Positions 1 through 4,792 of a stretch of DNA of 11,627 nucleotides are shown here, piece by piece; within the stretch, counting starts at the first letter, position 1; each line of letters begins with the position of its first letter. Origin of the DNA: an uncultured Collinsella sp. (GTDB lineage Bacteria > Actinomycetota > Coriobacteriia > Coriobacteriales > Coriobacteriaceae); contig CABUMZ010000056.1 in assembly GCA_902492825.1 (NCBI GenBank), forward strand, positions 1 to 11,627, read 5' to 3'. The position numbers and the translations under genes were made by a program. A model generated the notes under the pieces. The model was not told the origin of the DNA and ran no database searches. It saw only the letters and a program-made list of their open reading frames with translations.

Positions 1-703
1 CGAGTTCGATGAGCGGTGTGCCGCAGCGGTTGTAGTCGATAAGGCTCTCTGCCGCTCCACCGATGCGGCCCTCTTCACCGCCCACGTGCACCATCTTGGC
101 GGCGTCTTCCTCCATGTGGATGCGCAGGATGCGGATGGGCACCGTGTAGGAACCGTCCTCGCGACGCTCGGGCATCTGCAGGTTGGACGCGTCATAGCTG
201 GCCAAGTGGCCGGCGCGCTGATTGCCCTCGCGCATGGTCGACGTCATGGACGTGGACAGGCCCTCGGCGTTGGCCGAGGCACTCGCCAGGCTCTGGGCCT
301 CAGCCTCGCCAAACGCGCAGTCGGGGCGCTCGGCGGCACCGCGACCGGTCACGTCCAGGTCCAGGTGACCGTACATGGCAAAGGCGACCGGACCCTGTGT
401 GGTCTGGAAGTTCTTGGCCATATCGGGATAGAAGTAGTGCTTGCGGTAGAACATCGAGTGGCGCTGGATCTCGCAATTGGTGGCGAGACCGGCCTTGACG
501 ATGCTCTCGATGGCGCGCTTGTTGGGCACCGGCAGAGCGCCGGGCAGCCCCAGGCACACCGGGCACACGTTGGCGTTGGGCTCGTCATCGTGGCTGAGCT
601 TGCAGTTGCAGAACATCTTGGTATCGAGTGCGGTGAGCTCGGTGTGGATCTCCAGGCCGATCACGGCCTCCCAATCCTGCAGGACCTCGGAAAGCTCCTT
701 CAT
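1..703 (-). CDS. gatB: Aspartyl/glutamyl-tRNA amidotransferase subunit B, N-terminal 234 codons (runs off window)
   Basis: GatB binds the misacylated tRNA (Glu-tRNA-Gln or Asp-tRNA-Asn) and activates its side-chain carboxylate, which then receives ammonia from GatA; it acts in the cytoplasm. Translation from the ATG at 703-701 gives a clear GatB N-terminus: WEAVIGLEIHTEL at 11-23, a zinc-type cysteine set (C32, C34, C47, C50) around VCPVCLGLPGALPV, then FYRKHYFYPDMAKNFQ at 85-100 and RILRIHMEEDAAKMVH at 191-206. E18 and H20 match the conserved metal-site region of the family. Between LDLDV (114-118) and RIHMEED (194-200) there are about 65 more residues than in the GatB proteins I remember. 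The gene is last in gatCAB: its ATG shares one base with the gatA stop (TAATG), and AAGGGAGG lies about 9 nt upstream. The C-terminal helical and tail domains are outside the window. Confidence 0.96.
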   Translation of the reverse strand, partial: MKELSEVLQDWEAVIGLEIHTELTALDTKMFCNCKLSHDDEPNANVCPVCLGLPGALPVPNKRAIESIVKAGLATNCEIQRHSMFYRKHYFYPDMAKNFQTTQGPVAFAMYGHLDLDVTGRGAAERPDCAFGEAEAQSLASASANAEGLSTSMTSTMREGNQRAGHLASYDASNLQMPERREDGSYTVPIRILRIHMEEDAAKMVHVGGEEGRIGGAAESLIDYNRCGTPLIEL

Positions 704-2217
704 TACAGCTCGCCTCCCTTCCCGGCAAAATCGGGCGCGACGGAAAGCGGGGGCGCACCCGTGGCGGCATCGGCAAAGCCGCGCTCCAGGGCGCGGGCAA
801 ACGTGAGCAGCTGACGGTCCTTAAAGGCAGGCCCCACCAGCTGGGCAGAAACGGGCAGATGAGTGTCCTCGCCCAGGCCCAGCGGCACCGAGATGCCACC
901 GTTGCCGCAAATGTTGAGCGAGATGGTGTACAGGTCGGAGAGGTACATCTGCGTGGGGTCGCTAATCTCGCCAAACTTAAAGGCCGTGCGGGGCGAGGCG
1001 GGCATGAGGATGGTGTCCACCTTGGCATACGCGGCGTCGTAGTCCTGCGTGATGAGCGTGCGGGCCTTCTGCGCGGCGTAGTAGTACTTGTCGTACACGC
1101 CCGAGCTCAGCAGGTAGGCGCCGAGCATCTGACGGCGCTTGGCCTCGGCGCCAAAGCCGTGGGCGCGAGAGAGCGAGCTCTGGTCGGACAGGTTGGCGCA
1201 GCCCTCCTCCTGGTAGCCGTAGCGAATGCCGTCGAAGCGAGCCAGGTTGGAGAACGCCTCGGCCGGGCCGATGACGTAGTAGGCGGCAATGGCGGCATCC
1301 AGGTGCGGCAGGTCGACCTCGACCAGCTCGGCGCCCTGGTTCCGCAGCTCCTGGGCGGCGCGCTGAACAGCGGCCTTGACCTCGGGCGTCAGGCCCTCGG
1401 CCTCCATAAACGCGGGGATGATGCCCACGCGCTTGCCCTCGATGCTGTCGTTGAGGTGCTCGGTAAAGTCGACGGCGCAATCCTGGCTGGTGCAGTCGTA
1501 CGGATCGTGGCCCGCGCCGGTAAGCGCGTTCATGGCCAGCGCGACATCCTCGACCGTGCGGCCAAAGGGGCCCACCTGGTCGAGCGACGAGCCAAAGGCA
1601 ACCACGCCGTAACGGCTCACGGCGCCGTACGTGGGCTTAAAGCCCACCACGCCGCACAGCGACGCCGGCTGGCGAATGGAGCCGCCGGTGTCCGAGCCCA
1701 GCGAGAGCGCGACCTCGCCCGCGGCGACGGCGGCAGCGGAGCCGCCCGAGGAGCCGCCGGGCACGCGCTCGGTATCCCAGGGGTTGTTGGTGCGATGGAA
1801 CGCCGAGCTCTCGGTGGAGCTGCCAAAGGCAAACTCGTCCATGTTGGCCTTGCCCATGGGCAGGCAGCCGGCATCGAGCATGCGCTGGACGCAGGTGGCG
1901 GTGTAGACGCTCTGGTAGTCCCCGAGCATGCGGGAAGCGCAGGTGGTGCGCGTGCCCACGAGGTTCATGTTGTCCTTGATGGCTAGCGGCACGCCCGCAA
2001 GCGGGGGCAGCGGCTTGCCTGCGGCACGGTCGGCATCCACGCGCGCAGCGGCCTCGAGCGCAAGCTCGGGCGCCACCTGCAGGAATGCCTGGACCCCGCC
2101 CTCGCGCGCCTCGATGGCGGCAAGGGAGGCCTGGGCCACCTCGGTAGCGGTAAAGTCGCCAGCGGCAACACCCGCGGCGATCTGGGCGGCGGTAAGGGAA
2201 TCGAAGCTCTGCGCCAT
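703..2217 (-). CDS. gatA: Aspartyl/glutamyl-tRNA amidotransferase subunit A (amidase)
   Basis: GatA is the glutaminase subunit of GatCAB. It hydrolyses glutamine and passes ammonia through a channel to GatB, allowing Gln-tRNA-Gln or Asn-tRNA-Asn to be made by the indirect route. The 504-residue protein has the amidase-signature fold with its Ser-cisSer-Lys triad visible: K81 in PLAIKDN, S156 in PGGSSGGSAAAVAAG and S180 in SDTGGSIRQPAS. These sit two positions from the K79/S154/S178 triad known in Staphylococcus aureus GatA. CGVVGFKPTYGAVSRYG (188-204) follows as in the family. Length is close to the usual figure of about 485. The ATG at 2217-2215 overlaps the gatC stop by one base (TAATG), with a GAGGGGGAG ribosome site just upstream, so translational coupling is likely. 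Codon usage is strongly GC-rich, unlike pilin 1 and the adhesin upstream. Confidence 0.98.
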   Translation of the reverse strand: MAQSFDSLTAAQIAAGVAAGDFTATEVAQASLAAIEAREGGVQAFLQVAPELALEAAARVDADRAAGKPLPPLAGVPLAIKDNMNLVGTRTTCASRMLGDYQSVYTATCVQRMLDAGCLPMGKANMDEFAFGSSTESSAFHRTNNPWDTERVPGGSSGGSAAAVAAGEVALSLGSDTGGSIRQPASLCGVVGFKPTYGAVSRYGVVAFGSSLDQVGPFGRTVEDVALAMNALTGAGHDPYDCTSQDCAVDFTEHLNDSIEGKRVGIIPAFMEAEGLTPEVKAAVQRAAQELRNQGAELVEVDLPHLDAAIAAYYVIGPAEAFSNLARFDGIRYGYQEEGCANLSDQSSLSRAHGFGAEAKRRQMLGAYLLSSGVYDKYYYAAQKARTLITQDYDAAYAKVDTILMPASPRTAFKFGEISDPTQMYLSDLYTISLNICGNGGISVPLGLGEDTHLPVSAQLVGPAFKDRQLLTFARALERGFADAATGAPPLSVAPDFAGKGGEL

Positions 2218-2528
2218 TACTCGCTCTCCCCCTCTCCCAAAATGGACGGCACACGGAAGTAACGCTCACGCGCGCTGCCGGCGTTTTTGAGCGCGACGTC
2301 GAGCGACAGGTCGCGCTCGGGCTCGCGCAGGTCATCGCCCATCACGTTGGACAGGCTTCCGATGGGATGGAACGTGGGCTCCACGTCGGGCAAGTCATAT
2401 TGCAGGACGGGCTCGAGCATCTGGACGGCGTCGTTCATGTAGGACGTCATCTGGGTGAGCTCGTCATCGGTCAGTGCGATCTTTGCGTACTCGGCGATGC
2501 CGCGCACGTCTTTCTCGCTGAGTGCCAT
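2217..2528 (-). CDS. gatC: Aspartyl/glutamyl-tRNA amidotransferase subunit C
   Basis: GatC is the small subunit that wraps around the GatA-GatB interface and stabilises the complex; it has no catalytic role. The predicted protein has 103 residues. It begins MALSEKDVRGIAEYAKIALT and has the family's N-terminal helical region followed by a central LPDVEPTFHPIG segment (about 47-58), equivalent to the DVEPT.HP motif of GatC. It ends with the usual EREPYFxVP-like tail, here ARERYFRVPSILGEGE. An ATG six codons upstream (2546-2544) is also in frame. I prefer the ATG at 2528-2526 because AAGGGAG sits 5-6 nt before it, inside what would be the longer coding sequence. It is first in the gatCAB operon, and its TAA stop overlaps the gatA ATG by one base. 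Confidence 0.95.
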   Translation of the reverse strand: MALSEKDVRGIAEYAKIALTDDELTQMTSYMNDAVQMLEPVLQYDLPDVEPTFHPIGSLSNVMGDDLREPERDLSLDVALKNAGSARERYFRVPSILGEGESE

Positions 2529-2533
2529 AGGCG

Positions 2534-2540
2534 CTCCCTT
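2534..2540 (-). promoter_or_regulatory. Ribosome binding site that decides the gatC start
   Basis: On the minus strand AAGGGAG lies 5 nt upstream of the ATG at 2528. It falls inside the extra codons of the longer frame that begins at 2546, which itself has no comparable site. This supports the shorter, 103-residue GatC. Confidence 0.65.
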
Positions 2541-2563
2541 CCGCATAACAGATAAACCGCTCT

Positions 2564-2569
2564 AGTATA
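2564..2569 (-). promoter_or_regulatory. Possible -10 box of the gatCAB promoter
   Basis: TATACT on the minus strand lies about 36 nt before the gatC ATG, at the right distance to give a leader of about 29 nt. No good -35 hexamer is visible 16-18 nt upstream (CTGCTC is nearest), so this is only a candidate. The location between the repeat-rich spacer and gatC is what makes it plausible. Confidence 0.3.
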
Positions 2570-2662
2570 CAAGGCAACGCCGCTTGGAGCAGGTGCTTTA
2601 CCCAAATGCAGCGAAAACGTAACGAGAGCAGTGATTGACAGGCGACGGGTTGGCGGTTCTGC

Positions 2663-2713
2663 AGCGAAACCGCGCCGTCCATAGCGAAAACCGCGCCGTC
2701 CGTAGCGAAAACC
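2663..2713. repeat. Tandem repeat, about 2.5 copies of a 20-21 bp unit
   Basis: The units occupy 2663-2682, 2683-2703 and a partial 2704-2713. The consensus starts AGCGAAAACCGCGCCGTCC and is followed by AT or GT. The first copy lacks one A and the third stops after AGCGAAAACC, where it runs into the large palindrome. A lone AGCGAAAACG at 2610-2619 may be a further relic. No coding role is apparent. Confidence 0.8.
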
Positions 2714-2773
2714 ATCACAACATTCGACACTTTTCGCCAAAATCGCGATTTTCATCGAATGTTGTGATGGTTT
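2709..2773. repeat. Perfect 19-bp inverted repeat with 27-nt spacer (REP-like palindrome)
   Basis: The left arm AAACCATCACAACATTCGA (2709-2727) is the exact reverse complement of the right arm at 2755-2773. The spacer contains a second perfect palindrome, AAAATCGCGATTTT (2739-2752). Transcribed on either strand this would fold into a long stem. On the minus strand it is followed by TTTTCG, so it could help end the sortase transcript, but it lacks a proper U-run. Its arms resemble the neighbouring palindrome, which suggests a dispersed intergenic repeat family rather than a simple terminator. Confidence 0.85.
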
Positions 2774-2782
2774 GAAAGCCCT

Positions 2783-2819
2783 AATCACCACAAAGGTGCC
2801 TGTCCCCTTTGTGGTGGTT
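2783..2819. repeat. Inverted repeat around GGTGCCTGTCC, 13 nt past the sortase stop
   Basis: CACCACAAAGG (2786-2796) pairs perfectly with 2806-2816 across a 9-nt loop. The stem extends to 14 pairs with one T-G wobble and two A-T pairs. The core on the minus strand reads GGGGACAGGCACC, a string I recall from dispersed intergenic repeats in several bacteria; that recollection is uncertain. It lies just downstream of the sortase gene and may mark its transcript end, but no U-run follows. Confidence 0.75.
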
Positions 2820-2831
2820 CTGAAGAATGTC

Positions 2832-3770
2832 TTATGCCGAGGCCTTGGCCTTGCGGCGCTTGCGGATCGCGTGGATCACGATGTCCAGCAGCAACAGCAC
2901 AATGGCTACGACCACAATGAGCACGGCGAACTCGCGCTTGCCCCAGTGGCGGCCGGCCAGCGACTTTTGCTTGTCGACGTCCTTCTTGCTGTACTTGGTG
3001 CGCACGCAATGCACCAGCAGGCGATGGTCGTTCACGCCGTAGGGCGTGCAGGTGACGAGCGTCACCTTGTCGGCGCCGGGCTCGATGGTCAGCGACTCCA
3101 TCTCCTCGGGCAGCACCACCTCGGAGTCCACCATCTTGTAGGCGAGCGTCTTGTTCATGGTGTGCAGCAGCACCAGGTCGCCGGGCTCCAGCGAATGGAT
3201 GTCGTCGAACATGCTCAGGTTGCGCATGCCCGAGTGCGCGGTGAGCACGCAATGCGTCGAGGTGCCGCCCACCGGCAGGCTCGTGCCCTCCAGGTGGCCG
3301 ACGCCCGCCATAAGGACTTCCTCGCTCGTACCGTGGTAGATGGGCATGCTCACGTCGATGGAGGGGATCTCGACCCAGCTCATCATGGGGTCGCGGTCAA
3401 AGATGAGCTGCTGAGCGTAGGGCTCGATCTGGTCGGCGGGAAGCTCGGTGGCCTCGCCCGCCAGCTGCTCGTTAAAGGAGCGCGCCTGGAGCAGGATGCG
3501 CTCGCGCTCCTCGGCAGACAGCGCGTCCACGGTGCTGGACACCGTGCTGATCTGGTTGAACACGCCCGAGGCCTCGAGCCGGTCCAAGATCCACGGCCAG
3601 GTCATAAGGCCCACGCCAATAAGGATGATGACGATGGTGATGAGACGGTCGGCCCAGCGCGGCAGCCGCTTGCGACGGCGCTTGGGCTTTGGTTGAGGTT
3701 TGGGCTGAGGGCTTGAGCCGCCGTTATCCGCAGCGTTATTGCTCTTCATATGTTTGGCGCCCTGCACCAT
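2832..3770 (-). CDS. Class C (pilus-polymerising) sortase
   Basis: This membrane transpeptidase would cut pilins at their LPxTG-like signals and join them through lysine side chains into a covalent fibre outside the membrane. The 312 residues run in order: a proline- and arginine-rich cytoplasmic start (20-37), a membrane helix (about 42-61), an extracellular sortase domain (about 130-258) and a second C-terminal membrane helix (about 281-300) with a basic tail, the two-helix layout of class C enzymes. The catalytic set is visible: H179 in VLTAHSG, C241 in TLVTCTPYG and R250 in DHRLLV. IYHGTSEEVLMAGVGHLEGTSLPVGG (144-169) is typical of the class. I see no aromatic DPF/DPW lid motif before the domain; the only Asp-Pro is at 127-128, directly before SWVEIP. 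The ATG at 3770 has AGAGGAG upstream. The gene is separated from the pilins by a terminator and a duplicated cassette, so it probably has its own promoter. Confidence 0.95.
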   Translation of the reverse strand: MVQGAKHMKSNNAADNGGSSPQPKPQPKPKRRRKRLPRWADRLITIVIILIGVGLMTWPWILDRLEASGVFNQISTVSSTVDALSAEERERILLQARSFNEQLAGEATELPADQIEPYAQQLIFDRDPMMSWVEIPSIDVSMPIYHGTSEEVLMAGVGHLEGTSLPVGGTSTHCVLTAHSGMRNLSMFDDIHSLEPGDLVLLHTMNKTLAYKMVDSEVVLPEEMESLTIEPGADKVTLVTCTPYGVNDHRLLVHCVRTKYSKKDVDKQKSLAGRHWGKREFAVLIVVVAIVLLLLDIVIHAIRKRRKAKASA

Positions 3771-3786
3771 CGCCAGTCACTCCTCT

Positions 3787-3800
3787 ACAACTCAAGTTGT
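3787..3800. promoter_or_regulatory. Small near-palindrome just upstream of the sortase gene
   Basis: ACAACT and AGTTGT flank a 2-nt centre (CA), 17 nt before the sortase ATG. It could be an operator or part of a leader hairpin. It is short enough to be chance, and no promoter boxes are clear next to it (TATTAT on the minus strand a little further upstream is the only -10-like string). Confidence 0.2.
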
Positions 3801-3901
3801 CTAAACAAATAATAGCCGATTAGCAGGCTCCCCCGCCCGACAACACAGCTAGACCGCACCGTCCAGTCGAGGATAAGCCAGCATTTGAGTTTTCAAAATG
3901 T

Positions 3902-4037
3902 CCCGAATCGGCGGGGCGATTCGGGATACAATGTCAATAGAAAACGACGCACCCCGCGTAAGTGTTCGAAAGCGCGGGCGGCCTAGTTTTCTGGTTTTGT
4001 TAAATGCCCGGGCCTCTAACCCCGGGCATTCTTATTT
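3902..4037 (+). ncRNA. Candidate structured small RNA, copy A (possible antitoxin RNA)
   Basis: The plus strand carries three stable stems in a row and finishes with an intrinsic-terminator-like stem and CTTATTT (4003-4037). There is no credible protein. TACAAT at 3927-3932 could be a -10 box, in which case the RNA would start near 3940 and be about 100 nt long; no matching -35 is visible. The same layout with the same stems and different loops occurs at 4385-4518. It converges on the 50-codon gene and meets it at the stop codon, as antitoxin RNAs do in txpA/RatA-type loci. Expression is not shown by sequence alone. Confidence 0.4.
4003..4037 (+). terminator. Intrinsic terminator, copy A (plus strand, perhaps bidirectional)
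   Basis: AATGCCCGGG pairs with CCCGGGCATT across 8 nt and is followed by CTTATTT on the plus strand. On the minus strand the same stem begins just after the TAA of the 50-codon gene and is followed by TTTAAC, a weaker tail. It may therefore end both convergent transcripts. Confidence 0.65.
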
Positions 4038-4184
4038 GCGCTTGTTGCGGCGCAAATGCCTTCTACCGTCCGCACCGCGCGTGCGCCTACGGACCTTAAA
4101 CCGAACCTCATACGAGTCAAGAAACGCGATGACGAACGTGCCCACCGCCGCGAGGGCGGCGAGCGCGTTAAGGAATTTCAGCAT
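4032..4184 (-). CDS. 50-residue membrane peptide with basic tail, candidate type I toxin
   Basis: The peptide starts MLKFLNALAALAAVGTFVIA. Residues 4-22 form one hydrophobic helix, followed by FLDSYEVRFK and then a tail dense in Arg and Lys (about 14 of the last 21 residues), ending RRNKRK. I know no exact family member. The form (short, one helix, charged end) matches type I toxins and holin-like toxins of Gram-positives. The start is firm: GGAGGT sits 6 nt before the ATG at 4184, the strongest ribosome site in the window. A longer in-frame ATG at 4262 has no such support. The 3' end folds into two hairpins (4034-4057 and 4003-4030), and a plus-strand hairpin-rich RNA candidate converges on it. 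A possible -10 (TAAAAT, 4246-4241) lies upstream. Alternatives: a small regulatory membrane protein, a bacteriocin-like peptide or a non-functional frame. Confidence 0.6.
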   Translation of the reverse strand: MLKFLNALAALAAVGTFVIAFLDSYEVRFKVRRRTRGADGRRHLRRNKRK

Positions 4185-4190
4185 ATGGTG

Positions 4191-4196
4191 ACCTCC
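4191..4196 (-). promoter_or_regulatory. Strong ribosome binding site of the 50-codon gene
   Basis: GGAGGT followed by 6 nt and ATG is a near-consensus Shine-Dalgarno arrangement. It fixes the start at 4184 and is the main argument that this short frame is translated. It lies outside the repeat, so copy B has no equivalent. Confidence 0.75.
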
Positions 4197-4384
4197 GATC
4201 GAGTCGTCGGCCGCCCGCGCACGGGATGCGTCGCAAGGCCATTTTACTGCGAGTGCATGCACCCACGGCTGCTAAACGCAATAATTGCAAACATCTGTTC
4301 GATAGTTACACACACGGTTCCTCGTCCAGCGGAGCCTGGCCGCATTGTCCGGGTTTGCCCGACGTGTTTGAGTTTTCAAAATGA

Positions 4385-4518
4385 CCCGAATCGGCGGGGC
4401 GATTCGGGATACAATAGCTACAGGAAACGACGCACCCCGCGTAAGTACTTTGGAGCGCGGGCGACCAGTTTCCGGTGTTGTTAAATGCCCGGGATCCGAC
4501 CCCCGGGCATTCTTATTT
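4385..4518 (+). ncRNA. Candidate structured small RNA, copy B
   Basis: The plus-strand stems lie at 4385-4408, 4436-4461 and 4484-4511, with CTTATTT after the last. TACAAT recurs at 4410-4415. Changes against copy A sit mostly in loops and linkers, which is what a selected RNA fold would show, although recent duplication alone would also keep the stems. If real, it is an RNA without a complete partner gene beside it. Confidence 0.35.
4484..4518 (+). terminator. Intrinsic terminator, copy B
   Basis: The 10-bp stem is the same as in copy A (AATGCCCGGG with CCCGGGCATT), with a different 8-nt loop and the same CTTATTT tail on the plus strand. Confidence 0.6.
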
Positions 4519-4619
4519 GCGCTTTTTGCGGCGCAAATGCCTTCTACCGTCCGCACCGCGCGTGCGCCTACGGACCTTAAACCGAACCTCATACGAGTCA
4601 AGAAACGCGATGACGAACG
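4513..4619 (-). pseudogene. Remnant of the membrane-peptide gene, C-terminal two thirds only
   Basis: In the copy A frame this stretch still reads FVIAFLDSYEVRFKV and the basic tail ending RRKKRK with TAA at 4515-4513; the only residue change is N47 to K. Upstream the match ends. The frame continues through unrelated codons to a TAG near 4647-4645 with no ATG, no ribosome site and no hydrophobic helix, so it cannot make the peptide. The coding strand tail is kept almost unchanged, which suggests a young truncation or selection on the RNA rather than the protein. Confidence 0.75.
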
Positions 4620-4654
4620 AGCTACATCGGACGGTGGAGCCTAGCTATGCTGCC

Positions 4655-4692
4655 AAAAAAACGGGGCAGACTCCAGTGCGGAGTCTGCCCCG
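4655..4692 (-). terminator. Intrinsic terminator of the pilin operon
   Basis: On the minus strand CGGGGCAGACTCC, a 5-nt loop and the exact complement GGAGTCTGCCCCG (4692-4662) are followed by seven T (4661-4655). This 13-bp GC-rich stem with a U-run is a textbook intrinsic terminator, about 100 nt past the stop of the LPLTG pilin. It implies that the sortase further downstream is not simply co-transcribed with the pilins. Confidence 0.93.
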
Positions 4693-4792
4693 AAAAGAGA
4701 ATGGCAAAGCAAGAACGTCAATGGACGAGAAAAGTGTCCGCAAGTCTCATGGCCATCACATCCCACCTGCCAAAGGGATGGGTGAGTGAGCG

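Larger units (their letters stand above)
3884..4138. repeat. Direct repeat copy A (about 255 bp cassette)
   Basis: This block matches 4367-4619 almost base for base, from TTTGAGTTTTCAAAATG to GATGACGAACG. I judge roughly nine-tenths identity by eye. The last 118 or so bases differ at only one or two positions; most differences fall in the middle. Four hairpins are shared: CCCGAATCG...CGATTCGGG (3902-3925), CCCGCG...CGCGGG (3953-3978), AATGCCCGGG...CCCGGGCATT (4003-4030) and ATTTGCGC...GCGCAAAT (4034-4057). The repeat ends inside the small membrane-peptide gene, so copy B carries only that gene's tail. Confidence 0.92.
4367..4619. repeat. Direct repeat copy B (about 253 bp), truncated cassette
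   Basis: This copy matches 3884-4138. All four stems are kept exactly, while the second and third loops have changed (TAAGTACTTTGGAG against TAAGTGTTCGAAAG, and ATCCGACC against CCTCTAAC). The sequence stops matching at 4620, so the ribosome site, ATG and membrane helix of the small gene are absent. The 173 nt that follow up to the pilin stop contain the pilin terminator. Confidence 0.92.

Noticed and set aside
859..1986. A 375-codon open frame on the plus strand opposite gatA
   Set aside because: It mirrors a GC-rich gene: stop-free antisense frames are expected there, the composition is Val/Gly/Ala/Arg/His-rich and no motif is visible.
2464..2791. Two minus-strand frames of 88 and 106 codons covering the spacer upstream of gatC
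   Set aside because: They run through the tandem repeat and palindromes and overlap gatC; their sequence is repeat-derived with no recognisable domain.
3898..4191. A plus-strand frame beginning MSRIGGAIRDT, echoed at 4381 as MTRIGGAIRDT
   Set aside because: There is no ribosome site, changes between copies are mostly amino-acid-altering, the frames diverge after RGRP through an indel, and an intrinsic terminator lies inside. The DNA or RNA, not a protein, is what is shared.
4032..4262. A longer, 76-codon version of the small membrane-peptide gene
   Set aside because: The ATG at 4262 lacks a ribosome site, while the ATG at 4184 has GGAGGT at ideal spacing and starts just before the hydrophobic helix.
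3884..4619. The two direct repeats considered as a CRISPR array or insertion sequence ends
   Set aside because: The units are about 255 bp, only two in number, with no regular short spacers, no cas genes and no transposase frame.
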